A DNA stretch of 64,000 nt from Vibrio ishigakensis (GCF_024347675.1 NZ_AP024882.1:620001-684000), one strand, 5' to 3'; counted from the first letter of the stretch, positions 36,447 to 45,941 are shown. A program made the numbers and translations. Notes: generated by a model not told the origin, from the sequence alone.

Positions 36447-38204
36447 TTGAATGTCGAAAAACAGATTCTTTATTTTTCTCGTTTGGCTAAGCTAGGGGTG
36501 AGCAAAGAGATACTCACCACACTTCCAGAACTTGCAGAGACCATGTTCACCAGTACACGGCACTGTCGTGCTTTACTAAAAGAGCTCAGCAATGCAGGCT
36601 GGATAGAATGGACTCCAAAAGTGGGGCGCAATCAACGCTCGCACCTCTTCCTAAACTACAGTTTGGAAGGCATGAAGGCAGAGCTGTCGAAGCAACTCAT
36701 AAGAGAGGGAAGCTATGAGAAAGCACTAAACCTCATAGACAATGACCAAGAGCTGTTTGGCCGCCTGCTGAAAAGTACCTCTGGCACACAACAGCACCAA
36801 GGGCGGCTCCATGTTCAGCTTACCTATAACCGCCAGTTCTCTACCTTAGTTCCACATATCCCTCAGAGAAACAGTGAGCGTTTCCTATTGCGTCAGGTAT
36901 ACAGTTGCCTCACTCGATGTGATGAACTAGGTCATATTCAGACGGACCTCGCTCATCACTGGAGTTACGATGAACAAAAACTGGTGTGGCGATTTCATCT
37001 AAGACCTTACCTTAGATTTCATGATGGCAGTGACATTAACTCGGCAGTTGTTGTAGAGCTATTTCAACAACTTAGAAAGAGCGCAGTATATAAGCAAGAA
37101 CTCGCTCATATTAAAGAGATGCGGGCAATCAATCCTCTTTGTATTGAGCTTGAATTAAGTGAATCCGACCCCGGCTTAGCGGGCCTGTTATCTCAGATTA
37201 AGTATTCAATTCAGCCTAGCGTTCAAGACTCCAAAGCGAGGAAAGTGGTTGGCAGTGGCATGTTCAAAGTCACTGAACACAGCCTTCAGCAACTGACTCT
37301 TCAGGCCTTTGATGATTATCATGGCTTTCGAGCACTCACAGAGTCGATTACGATTTGGCAGGTGGTAGAGCAATCTTCGCGAGTATTTGGAGACACTGTG
37401 CTTCAGGCGGGAACAGGGAAGCAGACCATCCCTCTTTGTTCCAACTACTTGTCTGTAGAGGGCGGGCAATCTGAATCGGAGAGTGAACAGAGAAGCAGTA
37501 TCGAGGATGGGTGCCTACTGACCCTAGTGAATAGCCGTGCACAACTATCTTTGTCTCAGCGTAAGTATCTAGGCCAGCTTATTTCCACCGAGCGGCTTTT
37601 GCAGCAGGTAGCCTCTACAACGGATAAAGTCGAAGCTGTTCCAGCCTACAATCTGCTCCCTGATTGGCTCGGCATGTTGCAAATTGAAGACTGTGTAGAA
37701 TCACTTCCGAAGAGGCTGACCATAGGCACCTTTGAGCACAAAGCCCTTAAAAAATGTGCCCCGATAATCACTGAATTACTAGAGCGCGTGGGGGTGACTT
37801 GTACGACCAAGATATACTCATTTGAAGAGTTTCATCAGCGTGCAAGCGACAATACACTGTGTGAGGACTTGCTACTCACCAGCATGAACCTAGATGAGAA
37901 TCGCCCTATTTCAGCCTTCTATTGGATGTGGTCGAATCCTATTATTCACCAAAGCCTGCCTGTTCAAGATGCTACTTGGTTAAAAGGTCGTCTGACAGAG
38001 ATTAGAAGCGAAAAACCTATAACAAGATACCTTAAAGAACTGGAGCCTATCGCATCGGCCCTGATTACATCTGGCTGGATTATCCCTATGTTTCACCATC
38101 GTCAGACCTTGCGCTTTGAAGGTGTACTAAAAAACGTGGCTATGAACACCTGGGGCTGGCCTGTTCTCCAAGATATCTGGAGTGATGAAAGCCAAGCTAA
38201 TTAG
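36447..38204 (+). CDS. SgrR-like regulator (winged helix plus solute-binding domain)
   Basis: Residues 1 to about 110 form an SgrR_N-type DNA-binding domain (LPELAETMFTSTRHCRALLKELSNAGWIEWTPKVGRNQRSHL). The rest is an SBP_bac_5 oligopeptide-binding-like domain (RQVYSCLTRCD, WRFHLRPYLRFHDGSDINS, VGSGMFKVTEHS). SgrR in E. coli senses sugar-phosphate stress. Here the neighbours are a sugar acetyltransferase and a VOC protein, so the ligand may be a sugar. TTG at 36447 has GGGAG at a good distance; a GTG nine bases earlier sits on top of it. An sgrS-like RNA was not recognised. Confidence 0.85.
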   Translation: MNVEKQILYFSRLAKLGVSKEILTTLPELAETMFTSTRHCRALLKELSNAGWIEWTPKVGRNQRSHLFLNYSLEGMKAELSKQLIREGSYEKALNLIDNDQELFGRLLKSTSGTQQHQGRLHVQLTYNRQFSTLVPHIPQRNSERFLLRQVYSCLTRCDELGHIQTDLAHHWSYDEQKLVWRFHLRPYLRFHDGSDINSAVVVELFQQLRKSAVYKQELAHIKEMRAINPLCIELELSESDPGLAGLLSQIKYSIQPSVQDSKARKVVGSGMFKVTEHSLQQLTLQAFDDYHGFRALTESITIWQVVEQSSRVFGDTVLQAGTGKQTIPLCSNYLSVEGGQSESESEQRSSIEDGCLLTLVNSRAQLSLSQRKYLGQLISTERLLQQVASTTDKVEAVPAYNLLPDWLGMLQIEDCVESLPKRLTIGTFEHKALKKCAPIITELLERVGVTCTTKIYSFEEFHQRASDNTLCEDLLLTSMNLDENRPISAFYWMWSNPIIHQSLPVQDATWLKGRLTEIRSEKPITRYLKELEPIASALITSGWIIPMFHHRQTLRFEGVLKNVAMNTWGWPVLQDIWSDESQAN

Positions 38205-38313
38205 TCTAGATATCTGCTTATCAATAACGTTGAGGTTTGAACCTAAGCTGATCTAATTTATACCGTTAGGTACTCGCTATATCCTGTTTTATATCGAAAT
38301 AGGAGGAGAGATT

Positions 38314-38526
38314 ATGCCAGTATTAGCGACAATAGCTGCGATTACAGCTGTGTTCTATGCCACCTCATCTGATGATGAAGATACGGTGCCAGTGCCTTAC
38401 AGCATTGAGTGGATCTGCGAAGATAATAAGGCGTGCTATCGCGGAATTGTCTTTGAAGTCCCTGATGTTATAGCGCAAGCGAGTGTACATTTGAAAGAGA
38501 CACCCAGCGTGCGGCAACAGACTTAG
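38314..38526 (+). CDS. small hypothetical protein, 70 aa
   Basis: A very strong ribosome binding site (AGGAGGAGA) precedes the ATG. The protein has a short hydrophobic N-terminus (MPVLATIAAITAVFYATS) that could be a membrane anchor or signal sequence, then an acidic stretch DDEDTVP and two Cys (WICEDNKACYRG) that could form a disulfide. There is no known family. It is followed by a long perfect hairpin. Confidence 0.65.
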   Translation: MPVLATIAAITAVFYATSSDDEDTVPVPYSIEWICEDNKACYRGIVFEVPDVIAQASVHLKETPSVRQQT

Positions 38527-38534
38527 GAGTAGAT

Positions 38535-38573
38535 GATTAGATATTCCAAATCAAATGGTTGGAATATCTAATC
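38535..38573. terminator. long perfect hairpin after the 70-aa gene
   Basis: GATTAGATATTCCAA and TTGGAATATCTAATC form a 15-bp perfect stem with a 9-base loop. Downstream AGATAGATTTTAAC has only a short T-run, so termination efficiency is uncertain. No other gene is seen up to 38703. Confidence 0.6.
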
Positions 38574-38703
38574 AGATAGATTTTAACTTGCCAACCCTTC
38601 GTTTTGGATTTTTATTATATCTTGGTCTAATTAATATGTTTATTGTGTAAATCTCAATAGATATATCTCTCTAAATCTGTCTATTTATTAATTCAGGGCA
38701 GTT

Positions 38704-39369
38704 TTAAAAAGCAATTTTATATTGAATATATGCTTCTCCATCAAATGACTTATCATAGTCTAAATCGTCATACTCCATACTCGAACCAGTGTAACCCAAA
38801 CGTATTTGATTATTTCCCATCTGATAGCTGAGGAATAGATCGGCACTGAAGCTGTTATAACCTGATTCACCAACACTGATAAAAGGGTCAAAGCCGAGTG
38901 ATAAGCCTGGGTATAGCTTTGCACGGGTATAGAGACCTAAGGTGCTAGTTGCAATCCAGTCATCCTCTTCAATCTCCAAGCCCCCAAGGACTAGGACGGG
39001 GTGAAACTTAAGGCTATCGTTTATCTGAATCGTCGAGATCCCCCCTATGCTTGCAGTTGAGCCGGAGTTGCCGTCCAGCTCAATCTTGGATTCGGCATAT
39101 ACACCGATACTGTTCCATAGATTCATATGGGCATAACGAAATTTGAGGGCGTCAAATCCGTCTTTGGTCTCGGCTAACAATAAGTTGCTACCCCAAGAGA
39201 ACCCTGTAGTGACATCAAAGTTGCCATCCGCATCCAACCTTGCCCCGACGCTCGAGTAAACAGCGGTAGGGTCAGCCATATCGACACTTTTCGCTTCATC
39301 TTCTGCGAGTACCGAACCTGTGGCTAATAGGCAACTTGATACCAAAATGTATTTATAAATAGAACGCAT
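38704..39369 (-). CDS. predicted outer-membrane beta-barrel protein
   Basis: A 221-residue protein with a signal peptide (cleavage after VLA, about residue 22) and alternating hydrophobic strands ending in aromatic Phe (GEAYIQYKIAF), the usual C-terminal signature of outer-membrane barrels. Strand-like segments include GARLDADGNFDVTTGFSWG and FSADLFLSYQMGNNQIRLGYTG. I do not recognise the family. It is the last of the leftward genes facing away from the sulfatase and could be a pore or surface protein for its substrate. Confidence 0.7.
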   Translation of the reverse strand: MRSIYKYILVSSCLLATGSVLAEDEAKSVDMADPTAVYSSVGARLDADGNFDVTTGFSWGSNLLLAETKDGFDALKFRYAHMNLWNSIGVYAESKIELDGNSGSTASIGGISTIQINDSLKFHPVLVLGGLEIEEDDWIATSTLGLYTRAKLYPGLSLGFDPFISVGESGYNSFSADLFLSYQMGNNQIRLGYTGSSMEYDDLDYDKSFDGEAYIQYKIAF

Positions 39370-39524
39370 GTAAATAGAACCAACTGTAAATGAAATTATG
39401 TAAAGGCTAACAAGATAAATTAGATCATTAAATAATGGTGTCTTTGTGAAAGAAATAAATAATGCTGATGTCTAGAATATATGCGAGGCTAGTGTTGCTT
39501 TATTAAACACTATCGAGTTTTAAA

Positions 39525-40385
39525 TTAACCGTACAGCCTAGAGGGACCAATATTCTTGGACAAAGAATACTTTATCGTTTCCCTTATATTCTTATGGAAG
39601 GGGTCATTGATATGGCGGCGATGATAAATCATATTTATTTTTGCAGGCTTCAGTTTGATAGGATATTCATAAATATTTAAGCCAAACTGTGGTGCTAATT
39701 CTTCAGCGATAGAACGAGGAGCCGAAGCAATGTAATCCGTTCTCGAAGCCAGTGACAGCATTGAGGAAATGGACTCGGTTTCTACCTTAACCTGCCGCTC
39801 TTTGACCGGTTGCTCAGCCAAAAACTCTAGAGTGTTTAAGTTATCTCGGCGAAATCTCCACGCTATGTGTTGCTCTTTATAGTATTGCTCCTCATTTATC
39901 GTATCGCCTATTCTCGGATGACCAACTCTTGCCAAGCAAACAGCTTCTTCCTCGTATATTTCTTCAGATACGAGTGCACTAAAATTGTTGCGCATCACAT
40001 CGATAACTAAATCAACCTTCTGCATCACCATGTTATCTATGATTTCTTGCTCGCTTACAGGGGTAGCCGCAATATCAATCGCCTCGATACATGCAATCTT
40101 GTGAAGTAGCAGTTCGGTGCAATACAGTTTTACATGTCCAGTTTGTTGTCCAACACCTTCAAGAATAGAAAGCGGATGGCTAATTTTTTTCGCTAGAGCA
40201 ACGGAAAAACTAGTCGGAGCAATACCTCGACCATCTCGAACAAAGAGTGGTTTGCCTAAACTACTCTCTAGGCGTTTTAACGCTGCACTCACTGCAGGTT
40301 GGCTGATTTTTAGCTCTTCGGCCGCCAACGTTATTGATTTTCGGTTGTACACGGATAAAAAAGTGGTTAACAGGTTTAGGTCCAT
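39525..40385 (-). CDS. LysR-family transcriptional regulator
   Basis: A 286-residue regulator with N-terminal helix-turn-helix FLSVYNRKSITLAAEELKISQPAVSAALKRLE and a shortened effector domain. It lies 74 bases after the binding-protein gene in the sulfatase island, so it probably regulates that island; the inducer is unknown. It is AT-richer than the neighbouring genes. Confidence 0.88.
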   Translation of the reverse strand: MDLNLLTTFLSVYNRKSITLAAEELKISQPAVSAALKRLESSLGKPLFVRDGRGIAPTSFSVALAKKISHPLSILEGVGQQTGHVKLYCTELLLHKIACIEAIDIAATPVSEQEIIDNMVMQKVDLVIDVMRNNFSALVSEEIYEEEAVCLARVGHPRIGDTINEEQYYKEQHIAWRFRRDNLNTLEFLAEQPVKERQVKVETESISSMLSLASRTDYIASAPRSIAEELAPQFGLNIYEYPIKLKPAKINMIYHRRHINDPFHKNIRETIKYSLSKNIGPSRLYG

Positions 40386-40459
40386 TTCTTACCTCTCTTA
40401 GCGTTTAGAATGGGTTGCAGTCAGCAACAACAGGCTGCTGACTGCAGGGATTTAGGTGG

Positions 40460-41575
40460 TTAGTCTTCGCTTAAATCGGTGAATTTGAGTGTTGATGGAT
40501 GGAAGAGCTCTTCAACCTTTAGCTGTTTGCTCGCTAGCCCCTGTTCGTATGAGTAGCGGAATAAGGTCTCAAGTGTTTTGGTATTCTTCTCATCTAAGCC
40601 ATAGGTGAAGAAGTTCTCTCCCATCAGAGCCTGAGTAGACTCTATCTCTTGGACATACCAAGGAAGCATGTCGGCAGCCCAACCTAGCTTATTCATTTGA
40701 GCGTAAGAAATATCTTTGGCTTCAATGTATGCGTCATACACAGCCTCGGCTAACCAAGGATGCTCTTCTAAAAGTTCTGTCTTGATAGCGACAGCATGCA
40801 TGATTGGAAAGATGCCAGTCTCTTGGTAGTAAGTTTGCTCAGCTGAGCGTGAGTCAGCAAACAGGCGTCCTACTCGCTCATCACCCTCTACATAGGCCTT
40901 TGGTTCCGCCGCATGGAATAGTGCATCTACTTCACCCGTTACCAGTAGCTCGGACTCATCTTTGCCCTTGCTCCCGGTGCGAATGACCACACCATTTGGC
41001 ATAACGGCTTCCTGTGCTGAAACCGCTCCTGTCAGCTCTTTAGACGAGTCAGCGTCAGATGAAACCCAGTTTACGTCTTGGGGTGTGATGCCATATTCGT
41101 CTTGGAGCATGCCTCGGATCCAAGTTAAAGATGTGGAAGAGTAACCAGGTGTGCCTATAGTCTTGCCTTTCAGATCTTCTGGTTTTTCAATGCCAGAATC
41201 TGTGTTGATAAAGATGCTCTTATGGCGGAAAACTCTGAGAGGATAGATAGGTAGCAAGGTGTAGTCGCGGAACTCTTCGTTGGCATAGGCGAGCATATAT
41301 GGATGCAGACCAATCTCAGTAATATCTAGAGTCTGATCGCCGTTGAGCACGTCGTTGTTCATCTCACCGATACCCATTTTCTTGAACTCCAGATCGACAC
41401 CTTGGATATCGACCTTGCCACTTAAAATAGGCTCAAGACGAGGAAAGTCATAGCCTGAGATAGTAAGTTGCAGATTGCCGCTCTCCATCACTTGGGCTTG
41501 TGTGGTAGGGCTGGTATCAGCATACGCGACTGATGATGCCAGAAGCAGACTGGTTATTTTTATCTTGTGTTTCAT
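40460..41575 (-). CDS. secreted substrate-binding protein, phthalate decarboxylase/SBP-like
   Basis: A 371-residue protein with a signal peptide (cleavage after AYA, residue 19) and a periplasmic type II binding-protein fold: LQLTISGYDFPRLEPILSGKVDIQGVDLEF, then IFINTDSGIEKPEDLKGKTIGTPGYSSTSLTWIRGML. Sequence features recall the 4,5-dihydroxyphthalate decarboxylase/NMT1-like branch. No permease or ATPase gene lies nearby, so it is an orphan receptor or an enzyme. A hairpin separates it from the maturase gene upstream. Confidence 0.8.
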   Translation of the reverse strand: MKHKIKITSLLLASSVAYADTSPTTQAQVMESGNLQLTISGYDFPRLEPILSGKVDIQGVDLEFKKMGIGEMNNDVLNGDQTLDITEIGLHPYMLAYANEEFRDYTLLPIYPLRVFRHKSIFINTDSGIEKPEDLKGKTIGTPGYSSTSLTWIRGMLQDEYGITPQDVNWVSSDADSSKELTGAVSAQEAVMPNGVVIRTGSKGKDESELLVTGEVDALFHAAEPKAYVEGDERVGRLFADSRSAEQTYYQETGIFPIMHAVAIKTELLEEHPWLAEAVYDAYIEAKDISYAQMNKLGWAADMLPWYVQEIESTQALMGENFFTYGLDEKNTKTLETLFRYSYEQGLASKQLKVEELFHPSTLKFTDLSED

Positions 41576-41652
41576 TTATTGTTCTCCAGTTTAGATAGGG
41601 ATAATTCGTAAATTTGGTGAGACTTGGCTTTTATTGGACGTAGGTCGACCGA

Positions 41653-41680
41653 GAGCAAGGCGCTGAGGCCTACCTTGCTC
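41653..41680. other. intercistronic hairpin between maturase and binding protein genes
   Basis: GAGCAAGG and CCTTGCTC pair with a 12-base loop in the 154-bp gap. With no clear T-run on the minus strand it is more likely an RNA-processing hairpin than a terminator. Confidence 0.5.
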
Positions 41681-41729
41681 TTGTATTGATGGTTAGATTT
41701 GAGGCTGTGGGGAGGAACTGCCTACTCGA

Positions 41730-43073
41730 CTAGTAGCTCACGTTAAAGATATGGCGCTGGTTCTGACCAAGCATCTGTGCCATGCGCTCATCGTTGTAGC
41801 GACCAAACTTCACCGGATAACCATAAAGGCGCGCGATTCTTGCCATGCGCTGGTCGATATGGGCAAAGTATTTCTTCCAGCCAGCACACAGGTAGTTTTG
41901 ATTGGCTTCGCCATTCTTGTTCTTGATGAAACGGTTCTTAGGGCACTCGCCATAGCAAGCAAACACATATTCACAGGTCTGGCACTCTCTGGTTAGTGAC
42001 TCAATCTTGTTATAGCCAAACTCCTGTTGCTTCTCGCCATAGATGATACCCTCGAGGTTGTCATGATGGATATTGCCGACCTTGTGCTCGGGATATACGT
42101 AGTGGTCACAGGTGTAAAGGTCGCCATTTGGCTCCATTGCTAGCCCTTTCCCGCAAACAGGATTAAGGGTGCAAAGCTGGCTACTCTCACCAATCCAAGA
42201 TGCTAGATTGGCCTCAAAATATTGAACGAATACCTTGCCAATATCTTGCTTTTCCCATTCATCAAACACAGCGATAAGGAAATTACCCCAGCCAAGATCA
42301 GACACACAGAATGACTCTACTACTGAGTCTTTATTGCCTGGGATCAGGCGCTTATCACCTTGTAGGATCTGATTCTCTGTATTCCAAGAATCCGTGCCGC
42401 TCTGTGGTGCATCGGTGCGGAAGGTTTTCTGTTCAACGATAGGAATGAACTGCATCTGGGTCGATTTCACTACATCACGCAGGAATCGATACACCTCAAC
42501 TGGATTCTGGCTAGTGAGGTTATTCACGCAGGTCAGGGTGGCAAACGACACCTTGTGTTTATGAATCAGTTCAACCGCTCTCATTACTTGGTTGAAGGTG
42601 CCTCTACCTGCACGGTTCTTGCGATGCGCATTGTGTAGCATCTCTGGACCATCAATACTCAGGCCAACCAAAAAGTCGTGCTTGGCGAGGAATTCGCACC
42701 ACTCATCGTTTAGAAGAATACCGTTGGTTTGCAGGTCATTCTTAATTGTGACCCCTGAAGGACAATATTTCTGTTGCAGTTCAACAACGGTTTTGAAGTA
42801 TTCCAAGCCCAGAAGAGTAGGTTCGCCACCTTGCCACGAGAATATGATCTCTGGGGCATTGTGAGACTCGATATAAATCTTGATGTAGTTCTCAAGCTCA
42901 GCCTGATTCAGTTTAGGCGTACAGCCTTTCTTATATTCAAGTAGGTCTTGCTTACTCAGGTAATAGCAATAAGTACAATCGATATTGCATGCAGCACCAA
43001 TAGGCTTTGCCATGATATGGGTGCGCTTGATAGGGCTACCGTTGAAGGTGTGGTTGTTGTTGATGCTTGTCAT
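41730..43073 (-). CDS. anaerobic sulfatase-maturating enzyme (radical SAM, SPASM)
   Basis: Oxidises the active-site Cys (or Ser) of sulfatases to formylglycine without oxygen. The 447-residue protein has the radical SAM cluster C29xxxC33xxC36 (AACNIDCTYCYYL) and a C-terminal SPASM region with two extra 4Fe-4S clusters (CTLNPVCGKGLAMEPNGDLYTCDHYVYPEHKVG and CQTCEYVFACYGECPKNRF). The divergent Cys-type sulfatase 1.1 kb away is the evident client. The ATG follows AGGTAAGAT. Confidence 0.93.
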   Translation of the reverse strand: MTSINNNHTFNGSPIKRTHIMAKPIGAACNIDCTYCYYLSKQDLLEYKKGCTPKLNQAELENYIKIYIESHNAPEIIFSWQGGEPTLLGLEYFKTVVELQQKYCPSGVTIKNDLQTNGILLNDEWCEFLAKHDFLVGLSIDGPEMLHNAHRKNRAGRGTFNQVMRAVELIHKHKVSFATLTCVNNLTSQNPVEVYRFLRDVVKSTQMQFIPIVEQKTFRTDAPQSGTDSWNTENQILQGDKRLIPGNKDSVVESFCVSDLGWGNFLIAVFDEWEKQDIGKVFVQYFEANLASWIGESSQLCTLNPVCGKGLAMEPNGDLYTCDHYVYPEHKVGNIHHDNLEGIIYGEKQQEFGYNKIESLTRECQTCEYVFACYGECPKNRFIKNKNGEANQNYLCAGWKKYFAHIDQRMARIARLYGYPVKFGRYNDERMAQMLGQNQRHIFNVSY

Positions 43074-43136
43074 ATCTTACCTGTCACTTGGTTGTTAACA
43101 CACAATTGATGTCTTATTTCGCTAAAGAGGGGCTTG

Positions 43137-43523
43137 TTACTGAAGACCGGCTTCTTTCTCTAACTGAGCCACTGCGCTAGCAATGTCTTCTGTTAGCTCT
43201 TCAAGCAGTTCTGTAGATGCCGCTGGGGTAATTAGTGATGAGCCAGTGAGGGTGTCGGTTATGCCCTGAAGGACGTAGTTCTTATCGATCTCGACACCGA
43301 TTTCAGCGGACTGCTCAAGCTCCATCGACATTCGTATTGCAACCGTTGAGCCCAATGCGTAGGCTTTTTGTTCCGCTCTATCACTCGGAATATATGCCTC
43401 ACTCGATTCGGTTGCTGAATTTTCAACAACCTCTACAGGCTGTTTATTTTCTGTTGTTTCTTCAGTTTGGCAACCTGCAGTAATTAACGCAGATAATGCT
43501 ATTAGAGCGATTTTAGTATCCAT
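43137..43523 (-). CDS. lipoprotein with FKBP N-terminal domain only
   Basis: A 128-residue exported protein with a lipoprotein-like signal (ITAGC, Cys 18), an acidic linker, then AEQKAYALGSTVAIRMSMELEQSAEIGVEIDKNYVLQGITDTLTG. This matches the dimerisation domain that precedes the catalytic domain in FkpA/Mip-type prolyl isomerases. The catalytic FKBP domain is absent and the reading frame stops cleanly. A chaperone or adaptor role for the secreted sulfatase is possible but inferred. AGAGGT precedes the ATG. Confidence 0.75.
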   Translation of the reverse strand: MDTKIALIALSALITAGCQTEETTENKQPVEVVENSATESSEAYIPSDRAEQKAYALGSTVAIRMSMELEQSAEIGVEIDKNYVLQGITDTLTGSSLITPAASTELLEELTEDIASAVAQLEKEAGLQ

Positions 43524-44160
43524 GATTACCTCTGATTAGTAATGAATAAGGCAGTGCGCCTTGAATTGCGATGAACTATAAAAGAGATATTTATAAAGTG
43601 AAATGCATTAATTTATTGATAGATAAAGTCGAGGTTATTTATCGAGGCTGCATAGTTAAATAATACTTATATTATCAATGGTTTGGAGGTGTGATAACTG
43701 ATACATAAACGAGATTGAGGTGACAAGTAAAGCTAGCTTTATTGTTTGTTTTCGAACGTTCAATGGATTGAATTGGTTTGTGGTTCATGCAATGAGTTAA
43801 TTTATATTTAGATGTATAAGACCACTTAAATATTAATTTCCACATATTACTTCTGCTTTTATTTATATACGTAAAACATAAACAAAAGTGAGGTTTCATG
43901 TAAAGTTTACTTAATTGATTGAAAGCAAGATAAATTAGAGGATACGTATCGCACGGAGCACATGCCTATTTAGAAATAAGGCGAATCCGTCAGAAAAAAG
44001 ATTAGTTGTCCGCACTAGGAAAGGTGTTACTCAAGGAGCTAATTGGTTTGGTTACTTTATCCAAACAGCTGACTAAATAATCCACCTATTCGTTATGTAC
44101 ACAAGCGAGCCGGTCAGACTCGAAACCGAATAGCAGTACATAATCTACGAGGGCGATACT
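43524..44160. promoter_or_regulatory. AT-rich divergent control region of the sulfatase island
   Basis: A 637-bp gap without a convincing gene; a 74-codon leftward frame at 43675-43899 has no ribosome binding site and atypical composition. Visible structures are GTTTGG/CCAAAC (44046-44066) and TTATGTAC (44093-44100) with its inverse GTACATAA (44136-44143), close to the sulfatase start. Both divergent transcripts must start here; LysR operators are expected but not identified. Confidence 0.5.
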
Positions 44161-45882
44161 GTGTTAAAAATTAATAAATCAATAGTCGCGGCATCTGTAG
44201 CAGCTGCTACTTTCGGTGCCACTACTGTACAGGCAAATGAGATCATTCACGATGCAGAACACTATATTCTGCACGCACAAAGCGGTGAGCGTTGGGCGGT
44301 TGAAGATGGTGAACTTGATAAAAAGCTAGCTGAGCTAGAGGCTCGTTTCGGTACTAAACCTAACATCATTCACTATATGTGGGATGACACACCGCTAGGT
44401 GATGTGGGTATTCCGGATATCCAAAAAACACGTGGCTATGAAACACCTGTGATGAACCAGATGGCCAAAGACGGTGCAAACTTTATGCGTATGTACACCG
44501 AGCCTTCTTGTACTCCCACACGTGCTGCTGCACTAACCGGTCGTTATGCAGTACGGAACGGCATGTACACCGTTGGTTTCCCATACGAGTATGGAGGTCT
44601 GCCACGTACTGAGGTGACTATCGCTGAAATACTGAGTGAAGCGGGCTATAAGACTGCATTCCACGGTAAAGCTCACCAAGGTGATACCGAAGGCGGTAAC
44701 ATGAATGAGCAGGGCTTTGATGAAGCATTCTGGACGCCATACAACCAAGTACCAAGTCTTTACAATGCACGTGGTCAACACGGCGTTCTTGCGAAAGGCG
44801 TACTGATGCCTGAAATGTTCCCAGAAGATCCATATGAGCTGGATCCTGAGTGGCGTCCAAATGGTTTTGTGTATGCGCTCGAAGGTAACAAAGGCGGTCC
44901 TGTAACAGAGTGGGGCGAGCCAACCGAAGACTACTACTACAACATCGACCGAGAAGCGACTGACCGTACTCTAGATTTCATTGAGCGCAGTGTCGATGAA
45001 GGCAAGCCTTTCTATGTTGCACATTGGCCGACTATGGCATCTTTCCTAAACATCAAACCAGGTGAAGATTTCCGCACAGTAAACGGCTCAATTCTGGCTG
45101 AAGGCCTAGTTCGCATTGATGACATGCTAGGTGAGATTCAGGACAAGGTTAAAGAGCTAGGCATTGAAGAAAACACGCTAATTATTGCTATGGCAGATAA
45201 TGGCCCTATGGTAACCGGTGGTCCAGTGGGTATGAACGAAACCCTACACACAGGTGGTAAGGGTATGTACACCGAGGGTGCGGTTCGTGTTCCTATGGTG
45301 GCGACATGGCCAGGTATGATTGAAGAGGGTTCTGTCCCAGGTGATATCCTTCACGTAACGGACCTGTTTACTACCTTTGCTCGTCTAGGTGGCGCTCTAG
45401 AGCATGTTCCGACTGACCGTATTATCGATGGTGTTGACCAAACTTCACTGTTCATTAACGGTGATACTCACAGCCGTCGTGACTATGTGTACATCTACAC
45501 CGGTGATGAGCTAGGTGCGATTGTGAAAGGTCGTTACAAGTGGCATGCAGGTAATGCGGCTAAAGGTCTATCAGGTGCTGAGTACTATGACATCTACGCT
45601 GACCCACGTGAGCGTGTTGGTATGATGCTGCCAATGTTCCCTGCAAAAGGTATGTTCACTACCATGAAGGCTCGCCACAACATGATGATCGATGCGTATC
45701 CAAACATCGAACAGGAGCGTGCAATGCCATTCATCTCAGTTGAGAACCCACGTGAAGACCTTCGTAAAGCGGGTGAGCTACGAGTGGATGAGGAAACCTT
45801 CCCAATCGATATTCGTGAGCACATGCAAAACGTGAAAGGCTACGAAAACTTCCAACAAGATGAGTGGAAGCGTGAGAAGTAA
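44161..45882 (+). CDS. secreted Cys-type sulfatase (arylsulfatase family)
   Basis: A 573-residue type I sulfatase with a signal peptide ending VQA (about residue 25). The formylglycine motif is C117-T-P-T-R in EPSCTPTRAAALTGRYAVR. Metal ligands appear as the DD of NIIHYMWDDTP and DN of MADNGPM; HGKAHQGD and TLHTGGKGMYTEGAVRVPMVATWPG complete the active site. It hydrolyses a sulfate ester, possibly of algal or host polysaccharide or an aryl sulfate. The start codon is GTG. The maturase in the divergent operon should activate it. Confidence 0.9.
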   Translation: MLKINKSIVAASVAAATFGATTVQANEIIHDAEHYILHAQSGERWAVEDGELDKKLAELEARFGTKPNIIHYMWDDTPLGDVGIPDIQKTRGYETPVMNQMAKDGANFMRMYTEPSCTPTRAAALTGRYAVRNGMYTVGFPYEYGGLPRTEVTIAEILSEAGYKTAFHGKAHQGDTEGGNMNEQGFDEAFWTPYNQVPSLYNARGQHGVLAKGVLMPEMFPEDPYELDPEWRPNGFVYALEGNKGGPVTEWGEPTEDYYYNIDREATDRTLDFIERSVDEGKPFYVAHWPTMASFLNIKPGEDFRTVNGSILAEGLVRIDDMLGEIQDKVKELGIEENTLIIAMADNGPMVTGGPVGMNETLHTGGKGMYTEGAVRVPMVATWPGMIEEGSVPGDILHVTDLFTTFARLGGALEHVPTDRIIDGVDQTSLFINGDTHSRRDYVYIYTGDELGAIVKGRYKWHAGNAAKGLSGAEYYDIYADPRERVGMMLPMFPAKGMFTTMKARHNMMIDAYPNIEQERAMPFISVENPREDLRKAGELRVDEETFPIDIREHMQNVKGYENFQQDEWKREK

Positions 45883-45907
45883 TTAAACCTCTCTGAAGTC
45901 TGAATTG

Positions 45908-45941
45908 AAGCCCTTGCAGTATTTCTGTGAGGGCTTTTTTA
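45908..45941 (+). terminator. terminator after the sulfatase gene
   Basis: AAGCCCT and AGGGCTT pair, with GCAG/CTGT extending the stem, followed by TTTT-ATTGTTTT, 26 bases after the sulfatase stop. Confidence 0.88.

Noticed and set aside
43675..43899. 74-codon leftward ORF in the sulfatase control region
   Set aside because: No ribosome binding site, AT-rich composition with atypical residues, and no recognisable feature; likely chance.
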